From: a candidate division KSB1 bacterium
Lineage (GTDB): Bacteria; Zhuqueibacterota; Zhuqueibacteria; Thermofontimicrobiales; Thermofontimicrobiaceae
Reading direction: 5' to 3'
Assembly: GCA_034506395.1 (NCBI GenBank)
Contig: JAPDPQ010000021.1
Location: forward strand, 1 to 64,000
Length of the DNA stretch: 64,000 nt
The notes beneath the pieces are model-generated. The model saw only the letters and a program-made list of their open reading frames with translations. It was not told the DNA's origin and made no database searches. Each line of letters starts with the position of its first letter. Within the stretch, counting starts at the first letter, position 1. Shown here in pieces: positions 37,928 through 46,562 of the stretch. The position numbers and the translations under genes are program-made.

Positions 37928-38089
37928 ATAGAATCACCTCCTGAGCAGAAGGATGCCCACAAAATTATTGGGCTTCCCAAACTCGATATAGAAATTTTAT
38001 ACAAATGTCATAGAGACAAACAAGGCTGACGCATAACGAGCAAACGGATCGAATTCCATCGCATGAAGGGATGGGATCAGTGCATTCGT

Positions 38090-38365
38090 TTAATAACGAT
38101 TTTGGTGATACCAGCGCAGCAAGTATGCCGCAAATGCAATGCTGACGATCCCAATAACATTCAAGATAAATTTAAACCCCAGAGTGAAACTGAGAAAACC
38201 TAAATTCAGTGTCACGGGATCGAATCCAATGGTAGCGGATCTGATAAAGAACTGTTTTACCACGCCATCTGGCAAGAGCAATGCTAAGAGATTGCCCAAT
38301 GCTGAACCGATAATTGCTCCAAGAATCAGAAAGACGACGATGATTCCTAACGGTCTTTTGCGCAT
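38090..38365 (-). CDS. DUF4321 family small membrane protein
   Basis: This 91-residue protein has two to three hydrophobic segments: IIVVFLILGAIIGSALGNLLALLL, a short polar part (PDGVVKQFF), and LSFTLGFKFILNVIGIVSIAFAAYLLRW. The pattern GxxxGxxLG followed by NLxxxxxFGFKFxLNxxxxxG is that of DUF4321, small proteins of Firmicutes and FCB bacteria with no known role. It sits between pssA and tatA. Confidence 0.78.
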   Translation of the reverse strand: MRKRPLGIIVVFLILGAIIGSALGNLLALLLPDGVVKQFFIRSATIGFDPVTLNLGFLSFTLGFKFILNVIGIVSIAFAAYLLRWYHQNRY

Positions 38366-38433
38366 CTTTTGATCCTAAAGTTCATTTGCTATATTCGTTC
38401 TGACATCAAATATAATTAAAATGAATTAAAAAT

Positions 38434-39201
38434 TCAATTGCTTTTTTGAGATAAATGAACCGTTTTACTCTCGCGGGGTAATTTCGAACCGCGAGTTTGG
38501 TGATAAATATATCGAATCACCCCCCATAAGATATAGGCGATAGTCATGGGATAAAAGGTTTCATGAGTTCGGAGCGCCAGGATTGTCAATAGAATGAAAA
38601 TAAGAATGATGCCGATTGAGTTTTTTGCTCCTTGTCGAAAAGACAACTTGGGAAGCGTATAATACTCTACCGGACTTATCATTAACCCGCAGACCAGAAG
38701 CAGTTGAGGAACAAGGATGCGAGATAAATGAATATCGTCCCAAAAATGATAATTGAAAATAACGAAGGAAGCAGTACATAAAGCAGAATAGGGGATTGGC
38801 AGTCCAACAAATTTGGTCTTTGGTTTATTGCCATACAGAACGTTGAACCTGGCCAGTCGAATTCCTCCGAATAACAGCGGAAGAAAACTAATAATAATCC
38901 CCAACCGGCCTAAATTGACCAAATAGACCTTATATAGTAAAATAGATGGCGCCACTCCGAATGAAGCAAGATCGGCCAGTGAATCGAATTCGATGCCAAA
39001 GCTGCTGGTGGTTCTGGTGAGTCGGGCAAACTGCCCATCCAGCACATCGAACACAGCGGCCAGCGAAATGAGCCAGCAGGCCGAAATCACTTTGTCCTCC
39101 AGCACGCTGATAGTGCCCAGAAAGCCGCAGAAAATGTTGAGCGTAGTGAAAAGATTAGGAATGACGCTTTTGGTATTTTTCATCCTCGAATTCAATGCCA
39201 A
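38434..39201 (-). CDS. pssA: CDP-diacylglycerol-serine O-phosphatidyltransferase
   Basis: This 255-residue membrane enzyme joins L-serine to CDP-diacylglycerol, giving phosphatidylserine for phosphatidylethanolamine synthesis. The CDP-alcohol phosphatidyltransferase motif is complete (DVLDGQFARLT ... EFDSLADLASFG), with the third Asp in DSLAD. Helical segments span the whole protein, and IPNLFTTLNIFCGF opens it. The TTG start (GGAG 6 nt upstream) is used; an ATG 18 bp later lacks spacing for its GAGG. psd ends 27 bp upstream, so the two work in sequence. Confidence 0.93.
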   Translation of the reverse strand: MALNSRMKNTKSVIPNLFTTLNIFCGFLGTISVLEDKVISACWLISLAAVFDVLDGQFARLTRTTSSFGIEFDSLADLASFGVAPSILLYKVYLVNLGRLGIIISFLPLLFGGIRLARFNVLYGNKPKTKFVGLPIPYSALCTASFVIFNYHFWDDIHLSRILVPQLLLVCGLMISPVEYYTLPKLSFRQGAKNSIGIILIFILLTILALRTHETFYPMTIAYILWGVIRYIYHQTRGSKLPRESKTVHLSQKSN

Positions 39202-39228
39202 TTAGCACTCCATTAATAGCTGAAGGGC

Positions 39229-39870
39229 TCATTCATATCGGCCAATAATGGTTTCGCCAGCCCGCACCTTTTGATTGAGTTGAACCTGCAATTGAACTTC
39301 GAGTGGCAAAAAGAGATCGATACGGGAACCAAATTTGATCATGCCAAACCGCTGACCGCGCTGCACCGTCCATCCATTGCGAAGATTGCAAACGATCCGC
39401 TTGGCGAGGATGCCAGCGATCTGTTTGAACAACAATTTTATTTTCTCATTTTCGATGCCAATTAGCGTTTGTTCGTTCTCGTAAGCGGCAGCGGACTGAT
39501 AAGCTGGCAGAAATTTGCCTTTATTATATTTTAAATAAGTGACTCGGCCTTCAACTGGGATTCGGTTGACGTGCACATCAAAAACCGACATGAAGATACT
39601 GATCCGGTAAACACGGGTCCCGAAAAAAATCGGCTCGGTTGTTTGATCGAGCAGAATGATCTTCCCATCGGCTGGCGCAACGATGATGTTCGGTTCTGTG
39701 GGCACGTGGCGCTCTGGATCGCGGAAAAAATAGATCGAAAAGAATACAAGACTCCAGCCGATCAGAGTAAACACCCCGAACAGCGGTCTCGGGTTAATTA
39801 CAGCGCCGATAGTGATCGCAACGGCCATGGCGCCGAAAACGACGATGATCGGTGCTCCTTCTTTTGCCAT
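39229..39870 (-). CDS. psd: Phosphatidylserine decarboxylase (short form)
   Basis: This 213-residue proenzyme makes phosphatidylethanolamine. The self-cleavage site is the Gly-Ser of IKFGSRIDLFLP, which generates the pyruvoyl group. Upstream motifs are FFRDPER, APADGKI, ISIFMSVFDVHVNRIPVEG and NERNxxLI-like ENEQTLIGIEN. The length is that of the archaeal/FCB short Psd type. An N-terminal hydrophobic region (about 5-50) anchors it. It lies directly before pssA. Confidence 0.94.
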   Translation of the reverse strand: MAKEGAPIIVVFGAMAVAITIGAVINPRPLFGVFTLIGWSLVFFSIYFFRDPERHVPTEPNIIVAPADGKIILLDQTTEPIFFGTRVYRISIFMSVFDVHVNRIPVEGRVTYLKYNKGKFLPAYQSAAAYENEQTLIGIENEKIKLLFKQIAGILAKRIVCNLRNGWTVQRGQRFGMIKFGSRIDLFLPLEVQLQVQLNQKVRAGETIIGRYE

Positions 39871-39913
39871 TGATCCCTCAATTGGATAATTGTGCTTTTT
39901 ATTCAGTCATCCA

Positions 39914-40624
39914 TCAGGACGGCTGGAAGATTCGCTTCTTAATTTCTTCCAATTCCATTTCATTGCTCGGTTGGAGCAACTGAAACTCGGATCCGCTGAT
40001 GTCAGCACCAGGCTTTGCTTCACTGAGCCGAAAAGTATTCAGTGAAATTTCGTCGCCAAGGACCAGTTTATCCTTGGCGCGGCCGAATTCCAGCGCTAGA
40101 TCCACTAACCTATAATTCCTGCGTTGAAAGAACGACTTCAACACGGCATTGATTTTTGATGTGAGCCGTTCGATCACCCGGATTTCATCAGGGGTAGCCA
40201 GTTGCAATGCAATGGCATGGCTCGGATTGATCATGGGATTGTTGCGCTGCTCATCTTTTAGATAAAACTCAATAATCGGGTAATTGAGCTCTTTACCGGC
40301 CTCAAGTCCAAAACGCTGAGTCAAGCTCCCGGCTACAATATTGCGAATGGCGATCTCAAGCGGGATCATTTCCAGCCGGCGCACCAGCATTTCCCGACCT
40401 CCCAAATCCTTCACGTAATGGGTCGGAATGTGAAATCCTTCTAAATAATGAAACAAATAACAAGAAATGTCCTTGTTGATGATGCCTTTTCCTTTGATCA
40501 GCTCTGCGCTGCTGGCCTCAAAACCCATCGCATCATCTTTGAATTCTTGAATCAATTGATCCGATTCTTCGAGGGAATACAATTTTTTTGTTTTCCCATC
40601 GTGTAGTTTCTTTTTCTTTTTCAA
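39914..40624 (-). CDS. purC: Phosphoribosylaminoimidazole-succinocarboxamide synthase
   Basis: This 236-residue enzyme ligates aspartate to CAIR in purine synthesis. Motifs: DGKTKKLYSLEESDQLIQEFKDD, IPTHYVKDLGGREMLVRRLEMIPLE, VAGSLTQRFGLEAGKEL, DxxLALEFGR-like DLALEFGRAKDKLVLGDE. Length is typical (about 235-240). The start is TTG with GGAG 8 nt upstream; the N-terminus is unusually lysine-rich (MKKKKK). purB is 297 bp upstream on the same strand. Confidence 0.96.
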   Translation of the reverse strand: MKKKKKLHDGKTKKLYSLEESDQLIQEFKDDAMGFEASSAELIKGKGIINKDISCYLFHYLEGFHIPTHYVKDLGGREMLVRRLEMIPLEIAIRNIVAGSLTQRFGLEAGKELNYPIIEFYLKDEQRNNPMINPSHAIALQLATPDEIRVIERLTSKINAVLKSFFQRRNYRLVDLALEFGRAKDKLVLGDEISLNTFRLSEAKPGADISGSEFQLLQPSNEMELEEIKKRIFQPS

Positions 40625-40921
40625 GATGCCGTCTCCGTCACTAACAATTCTAATTTAATTCCGCGCAAGAAAAACTAACATGAAAATCGATTCTATTATA
40701 TCTCAAACTCTACTTGCAAGAATAGCCACAGCCATATGCAAGATTCTATTTTCTAAATCCGCAAGGCAACATCCCAAAATAATTAGCGGTGCTTTTTCTA
40801 TTAATTTTCCTCTGATTGAGTCACCGCAGCACATGGCAATCCATCATTCATTGCATCGACAGCCGACTATCCGCACAATAAAAGTTGCTTCTCCTTTAGA
40901 ATTTCTTCAGCTGACGATAGG

Positions 40922-42217
40922 CTAAATGATGCCGACTCGCTGGAAAATCGAGTCAATATTTCTGAGATGCACTCGAAGATCGAAACATGCATCGATCTCA
41001 GATGGCGAAAGCACTTGACGAATTTCAGCGTTCGTCATGAGCAATTGTTTGAAAGATCCTTTATTTTGCCAAACCTGCATCGCACAATCCTGGACCAGTC
41101 GATATGCGGTCTCGCGCAACATCCCTTTTTGGGTGAGCGCTAATAGCACGGCTTGGGAGAATATCACGCCCTGAGTTTTTTCCAAATTCGCCATCATATT
41201 TTCCGGATAGACCAGCAATTGATCCATAATAGCAGCAAATCGGTTGAGCATATAGTCGATCAATATGGTGCTATCCGGGAGGATGATCCGCTCAACGGAG
41301 GAGTGGGTGATATCGCGCTCATGCCAGAGAGAAACATTTTCCATGGCAGCGAGCGCATTGGCGCGCACGATGCGACTTAGCCCTGCAATTTGTTCACAAT
41401 TGATCGGGTTGCGTTTATGGGGCATGGCCGAGGACCCTTTTTGTCCCTTGGAGAAAAATTCTTCTACTTCAAGGATCTCAGTCCGCTGAAGATTTCTGAT
41501 TTCAGTGGCGAATTTTTCTAAAGAGCAACCGATCAGAGCCAACGTAGTCAAAAAGTGGGCATAGCGATCGCGCTGAACAATTTGGGTGGATGCGGGTGCC
41601 ATCTTTAGATTAAGTTTTTCGCCCACCCGGGCCTCGATATCAGGATTGAGATGCGAGAAAGTTCCAACTGCTCCGGATAATTTTCCGACGGCGATCATTT
41701 CGATGGCTTGATCAAGCCGAGCCAAATGACGGCCCAGCTCATCGTACCAAACGGCCAGTTTCAAACCGAAAGTGGTCGGTTCCGCATGAACGCCATGGGA
41801 GCGACCGATGCAATAGCTGTACCGATGCTCCAGCGCGCGACGTTTGATAACCTCTCGAAGCTGAATAAGATCGTTGCGGATGATCTCTCCAGCCTCTTTC
41901 AGGAGCAGGGCATTGGCCGTATCTAATAAGTCCGATGAAGTCATCCCCAAATGGACGTAACGAGACGCCTCGCCGACATATTCCGCCACATTGGTCAAAA
42001 ACGCAATAACGTCATGCTTTACTTCTCGCTCAATTTCTAAAATACGTTGCGTATTAAACTGTGCTTTGCCACGGATTTGTTCCATTGCCTCAGCCGGGAT
42101 AGCCCCCAATTCGGCCTGGACCTCACACACGCAGAGCTCCACCTTTAGCCAGGTGCGAAATTTATTTTCTTCGGTCCAGATCGCCCCCATGGCCGGCAGC
42201 GTATATCGCTGAATCAC
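40922..42217 (-). CDS. purB: Adenylosuccinate lyase
   Basis: This 431-residue fumarase-superfamily enzyme releases fumarate from SAICAR and from adenylosuccinate, acting twice in purine synthesis. Motifs: WTEENKFRTWLKVE, MTSSDLLDTANALLL, GRSHGVHAEPTTFGLK and the signature loop KGSSAMPHKRNPINCE containing the catalytic serine. The GTG start has GGAGG 4 nt upstream, overlapping the end of the htrA gene, which stops 9 bp before it. Length is standard. Confidence 0.96.
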   Translation of the reverse strand: MIQRYTLPAMGAIWTEENKFRTWLKVELCVCEVQAELGAIPAEAMEQIRGKAQFNTQRILEIEREVKHDVIAFLTNVAEYVGEASRYVHLGMTSSDLLDTANALLLKEAGEIIRNDLIQLREVIKRRALEHRYSYCIGRSHGVHAEPTTFGLKLAVWYDELGRHLARLDQAIEMIAVGKLSGAVGTFSHLNPDIEARVGEKLNLKMAPASTQIVQRDRYAHFLTTLALIGCSLEKFATEIRNLQRTEILEVEEFFSKGQKGSSAMPHKRNPINCEQIAGLSRIVRANALAAMENVSLWHERDITHSSVERIILPDSTILIDYMLNRFAAIMDQLLVYPENMMANLEKTQGVIFSQAVLLALTQKGMLRETAYRLVQDCAMQVWQNKGSFKQLLMTNAEIRQVLSPSEIDACFDLRVHLRNIDSIFQRVGII

Positions 42218-42226
42218 TGCGCCTCC

Positions 42227-43432
42227 TCATCGGATTTCTTCCAATTTCAATGATAGGGAAATATTCCTTCCTTGGCGAATCACTCGCATCTCCAATACAT
42301 CGCCACCTTTCACATCTGAGTTGTCGATCACCGCCCAGACATCTTCTTTGCTATGGATCTCTTGCTCATTGATGGCGACGATCACATCTCCGATTTTAAA
42401 ACCTGCACGACTGGCTGGGCTGTTTTTTTCCACACCCGAGACAATCACGCCATCGGTTGAGCGCAAACCTAAATATCGGGCTAAAGAAAAAGTGATGTCC
42501 TCAATTTCGAGGCCGGTTCGGAATCTACGATTGACTCTGCCAAATTGCCGTAACTCCTGAATGATCCGTTTAGCCCGATTTATCGGAATGGCAAAACCGA
42601 GACCAATGGAGGTTCCAGTCCGCTCACTCCCCGAAAAAATAAAGGTGTTGATCCCGATGACTTCGCCCACACTATTGACCAACGGTCCGCCGCTATTCCC
42701 ACTATTGATCGCCGCATCGGTCTGAATCATGTCCTTATAGACCCGATTATCGCTTTGTTTGCCGAAATCCCGATCGGTTGCGCTGATAATCCCCTGGGTC
42801 ACCGATGGCTGACCCATATCGAATAGACCAAATGGATTCCCAAAGGCAATTGCCCATTCGCCGATGATCAGATCATCAGAATTTCCTAAGATGACGTATG
42901 GCAACGGTTCGGTAGAATCGATCTTGAGCAACGCAATATCGGAAATATAATCCGATGCCACAACGTTTGCCTGGAATTTTTTGCCATTGGGCAGCGTGAC
43001 GACGATCTCTGCCGCCTGGTTGACCACATGCTCGTTGGTCACGATATATCCCTCTGGGGAAATGATAAATCCAGAACCCAACCCTTTGACGATCTGCTGT
43101 CGGGTCTCTGGGAAAAAATGTCGGAAGAACGGATCATCGAACAACCAATCTCGGGAACGATACTCCCGAATCTGCAGCACATTGATCCCAACCACAGCAG
43201 GACTGACCAATCGGACCGCCTCTGTAATTGCATTGCGCCGAGAATTTTCAAACGGCGCTGGCGTGGGAGCCGATCCTTGCATAGGGTTCTGATTCGTTGC
43301 CACATAACTAGCTGGCATCGCATTGGTGTGAAAGATCGGTGATTGCTGTCGTGGTTTTATCTTCGGTGCCACCATAAATCCGATCAAGCAGCCAATGACC
43401 AGAACTATCATGTGAGACCAAATCTTCTTCAT
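42227..43432 (-). CDS. HtrA/DegP-like trypsin-type serine protease with PDZ domain
   Basis: This 401-residue periplasmic quality-control protease has an N-terminal membrane anchor (residues 7-22). The catalytic triad is His135 (TNEHVV), Asp165 (SDIALLKID) and Ser247 (NSGNSGGPLV). One PDZ domain covers about 300-400 (GVIVSGVEKNSPASRAGFKIGDVIVAIN, split). Its domain layout matches DegS or a one-PDZ HtrA. The poly-Pro/Gln linker (25-65) follows the anchor. It precedes purB with a 9-bp gap. Confidence 0.94.
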   Translation of the reverse strand: MKKIWSHMIVLVIGCLIGFMVAPKIKPRQQSPIFHTNAMPASYVATNQNPMQGSAPTPAPFENSRRNAITEAVRLVSPAVVGINVLQIREYRSRDWLFDDPFFRHFFPETRQQIVKGLGSGFIISPEGYIVTNEHVVNQAAEIVVTLPNGKKFQANVVASDYISDIALLKIDSTEPLPYVILGNSDDLIIGEWAIAFGNPFGLFDMGQPSVTQGIISATDRDFGKQSDNRVYKDMIQTDAAINSGNSGGPLVNSVGEVIGINTFIFSGSERTGTSIGLGFAIPINRAKRIIQELRQFGRVNRRFRTGLEIEDITFSLARYLGLRSTDGVIVSGVEKNSPASRAGFKIGDVIVAINEQEIHSKEDVWAVIDNSDVKGGDVLEMRVIRQGRNISLSLKLEEIR

Positions 43433-43813
43433 TTTTTTATCTCTGAAAGATTTCGTTGCGATATTTTTTGTGCAGATTGGTTAAAGTTTGATCATCTGAT
43501 CTAACAGCTATTTCGTTACAAAAAATGGCAAGCTATCTGAGACCCTCCATGAATGTTATTCTGTTCAGCCTTATTAACAAAAACATTTTTCAATGTAACC
43601 TGCGGCTTACAGAGCATTCCAAATTGGATTTGGTACAGAGCTATTTGAATTGATGAATTCGCTTCCTCAAAAATCAAAAGAGAATTCGCACAGATTAAGC
43701 TGCGATGCTATGTGCAAGATGCCATACAGGTTCGTCCGATTCATAACCCAAATAAGCACCGCGCAGTTGAAAACTCTCAATGTTTGCTAAAAGTACACCT
43801 ATTCAAATTCAAG
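43433..43813. other. 381-bp gap, no gene recognised
   Basis: This lies between fsa/transaldolase (minus) and htrA (minus). No ribosome-site-backed frame or clear terminator was seen. Confidence 0.45.
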
Positions 43814-44461
43814 CTATCGGGCTTTTACTTTTTCCCAGTCAGCTAAAAACCGTTCGATCCCTAAATCTGTCAATGGATGCTTCACCAATTGTTCGATGAC
43901 TTTGAACGGGATCGTGGCAATATGGGCACCCGCCAAGGCTGCCTCAACCACGTGCAGCGGATTTCGAATGCTTGCTACGATGATTTCAGTTTTGAATTGA
44001 TAGTTGCGAAAGATGGTCACGATGTCACGCACTAAATCCATGCCCCAATCACTGATGTCGTCAATACGGCCAACGAATGGGCTGACGTAGCTGGCACCAG
44101 CCTTTGCTGCAAGCAATGCTTGTGACGCGCTGAAGATCAAGGTGACGTTCACGCGGATGCCTTCCGACTCAAGTTGTTTGATGGCGCGCAATCCGTCCTT
44201 GGTGATTGGTATTTTTACGACGATATTGGGGTGGATTTTCGCCAGCTCGCGTCCCTCTCGGATCATGCCATCTGCATCGAGACTGACGACTTCGGCGCTG
44301 ACGGGACCATTTACCAATTGACAGATAGCACGCAAAATATCTTCAAATTTCCCTGGTACTTTTGAAACCAAAGAGGGATTAGTCGTTACACCATCCAATA
44401 CGCCCAGTGCCGCAGCTTGCCGGATCTCATTGATATCAGCCGTATCAATAAAAAATTTCAT
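43814..44461 (-). CDS. Fructose-6-phosphate aldolase / transaldolase (TalC family)
   Basis: This 215-residue small transaldolase forms a Schiff base at Lys83 (NIVVKIPIT). Motifs: [54 protein letters not shown] and the terminal [15 protein letters not shown]. Length matches FSA/TalC, not the long TalB. The ATG at 44461 has GGAGG 9 nt upstream, better than the earlier frame start. It acts in the pentose phosphate pathway or in aldol cleavage of fructose-6-phosphate; which activity dominates is not readable. truA ends 29 bp upstream. Confidence 0.94.
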   Translation of the reverse strand: MKFFIDTADINEIRQAAALGVLDGVTTNPSLVSKVPGKFEDILRAICQLVNGPVSAEVVSLDADGMIREGRELAKIHPNIVVKIPITKDGLRAIKQLESEGIRVNVTLIFSASQALLAAKAGASYVSPFVGRIDDISDWGMDLVRDIVTIFRNYQFKTEIIVASIRNPLHVVEAALAGAHIATIPFKVIEQLVKHPLTDLGIERFLADWEKVKAR

Positions 44462-44490
44462 CGCAAACAACCTCCAGTTCAGATTCCAGA

Positions 44491-45219
44491 TCAATAGTAA
44501 ATTTTCTCAAGGCAAAGTCCTTTTGCTGGGACTGTTGGCCCAGCTTGGCTTCGGTCGCGGGATTCCAGAATGACGGGGATCTGTTCAATCGCAGTAAATC
44601 CTCTGCCGACATTGATCAGCGTGCCCAGAATAATTCTCACCATGTGATGCAGAAAGCGATTGGCAACGATTGTTAAAATTATTAGATCGTCTTTTTGTTC
44701 CAATTTGATGAGCTCAACAAAACAGCGATAATGTTCTAATGGCTGATCCACGTGACAAAAGGCCCGAAAATCGTGCTCCCCAAGCAAATATTGGGCGGCC
44801 AGATTCATTCGTGGCAGATCCAATTTGGATTTGTAGCACCAAACATACCATCGATCGATGGCTCTCTCTCGGGTCGTGATGGTATAACTATAGGCGCGTT
44901 TGATCGCATCGAAGCGGGCATGAAAATTTTCTGGGGCCTCTTCCGAAGCGATAATTCTTACATCCCTCGGCAGGTTGCCATTCAATGCAGCCGTTATGAT
45001 ATTTACTGGCATAGAATTGGAAATGAGGAAATTGGCCACTTGCCCACGGGCGTGAACACCTGCATCGGTACGGCCAGCGCCATGAACCGTGATTTCTTGG
45101 TTGAAAATAACCTTAAGCGCTCGCTGAATTTCTCCTTGAACCGTCCTCAGTCCCGGTTGGTATTGCCAGCCATGAAAACGGGTTCCATCATATTCGAGCA
45201 ATAGCTTTATGTTTCTCAT
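44491..45219 (-). CDS. truA: tRNA pseudouridine(38-40) synthase
   Basis: This 242-residue enzyme isomerises uridines at tRNA positions 38-40. Catalytic Asp52 lies in [14 protein letters not shown]. Other motifs: [16 protein letters not shown], NANxxLPxDVRI-like [35 protein letters not shown] and GLCLEKIYY. The ATG at 45219 begins the homologous part; upstream frame is judged untranslated. It is flanked by ecfT (upstream) as in many Firmicutes and other bacteria. Confidence 0.94.
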   Translation of the reverse strand: MRNIKLLLEYDGTRFHGWQYQPGLRTVQGEIQRALKVIFNQEITVHGAGRTDAGVHARGQVANFLISNSMPVNIITAALNGNLPRDVRIIASEEAPENFHARFDAIKRAYSYTITTRERAIDRWYVWCYKSKLDLPRMNLAAQYLLGEHDFRAFCHVDQPLEHYRCFVELIKLEQKDDLIILTIVANRFLHHMVRIILGTLINVGRGFTAIEQIPVILESRDRSQAGPTVPAKGLCLEKIYY

Positions 45220-45454
45220 ACCACTCATATCATCAATCATCAGACATTTTTGCTGCCCCATCGAAAATCGATTTGTGGTCATTTTAATTTGAATTGCCCA
45301 GAAAATCTCATCTCCGAGAAAAAACAAGCCGCGATTGAGTGATGCTGTGATGACCATGATGCAGCAATTTTGGGGAACCAATGAATAATCGACTGCCAGT
45401 CTCGAATTCATGTGTTTGGTTCAAGCTATTGCGTCGGTGTTGCGTGGTCATGAT

Positions 45455-46261
45455 TCAAAATTTTACTAGGATGAGAATTGCCATAAAAATAGCATTGATC
45501 CCCAAAACAAAATAATCAACATAATGAAACGATAGTTCCTTGAATGTGGAGCGGCCTTTTCCTCCAACATAGCATCGCGCATCCATTGCTAAGGCTAATT
45601 CGTCGGCGCGCCGGAAAACCGAGACAAACAAGGGCAAAATGATGGGAAAAACGCTCTTGATGCGCTGGATCAGATTTCCATCGAACCTTGCGCCACGAGA
45701 CATTTGGGCCTTTTGTAGCTTGTCCGCTTCTGCTAATAATGTTGGGATGAAGCGCAACGAAAGGGTCATCATCAGGGTCAACTCATGGGTTGAAATTCCG
45801 AAACGTTGAAGTGGCTTCAAAAACCGACCCAGCGCATCGGTGATCTCCATTGGCGAAGTGGTTAACGTCAATAGTGCAGCGAATAAGATCAGAATCGACA
45901 GACGAAGCGAATAGATCAGACCGTTTTTTAAGCCCACATCGGTAATATTCATTTTAATTAACGGCAAGGTGAGCAATAGCTGACCTGAACGGGTCAGAAG
46001 AACCTGGAAAAACAAGGTCAAAATAAGCAGCCAGAAAAAAGGGCGGAGGTTGCTAAAGACAAGGTATGGGGGGATTTTCGATAGAGCGATAATGATGACC
46101 AATAGCATAAGAGCCAACGCTAATTTTATCAAGCTCAATGTCACCATAAAAGTGGTCATCATGGTCAATATAAAGAGCAATTTCGTCCGCGGGTCGAGTC
46201 GATGCACGAAAGATTCTGATGGATAATAGAGTCCCAGAGTAATATCTTTTAAAATGGCCAT
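45455..46261 (-). CDS. ecfT: Energy-coupling factor transporter transmembrane protein (EcfT)
   Basis: This 268-residue membrane protein has about five to six hydrophobic helices. The N-terminal signature HRLDPRTKLLFIL and the coupling-helix motif MSRGARFDG are followed by a second, ADELALAMDARCYVGG, both typical of EcfT, which links vitamin/metal S-components to the EcfA ATPases. No EcfA or S-component gene is in the window, so the complex must use subunits encoded elsewhere. The link with truA is a known conserved neighbourhood. Confidence 0.9.
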   Translation of the reverse strand: MAILKDITLGLYYPSESFVHRLDPRTKLLFILTMMTTFMVTLSLIKLALALMLLVIIIALSKIPPYLVFSNLRPFFWLLILTLFFQVLLTRSGQLLLTLPLIKMNITDVGLKNGLIYSLRLSILILFAALLTLTTSPMEITDALGRFLKPLQRFGISTHELTLMMTLSLRFIPTLLAEADKLQKAQMSRGARFDGNLIQRIKSVFPIILPLFVSVFRRADELALAMDARCYVGGKGRSTFKELSFHYVDYFVLGINAIFMAILILVKF

Positions 46262-46562
46262 TCAAACTCTCGTTTGAACAATCGCGGTGAAGACCCATTA
46301 TCCGATTTCGACCGAGAAAAGGATGCCTCACCGAAGACAAGCATAATCATTTGTTATGTTGATTCATTGGTTAGAGGCAATATAATAAATTTTATTTAAA
46401 AAATCAAGTGGCTGGTCTTGGCGAGGAAAATTTCTCTTGACTTTTTGATGATTTTATTTTAAGTTGTATGGCAATTTAGCCAATTATATTAACGGCAATT
46501 CAACACTTACTTTCGCCTCACAAACAACCTGAAAATCTGAACCAACCTCGGGAGGAAACTTT
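46262..46562. other. Divergent intergenic region ecfT / OPT transporter
   Basis: This AT-rich gap should carry promoters for both genes. A candidate plus-strand element is TTG at 46437 with TAAGTTG 20 bp later, close to the FCB/Bacteroidetes promoter form TTG-N19-TAnnTTTG. This is tentative. No riboswitch was recognised. Confidence 0.4.
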
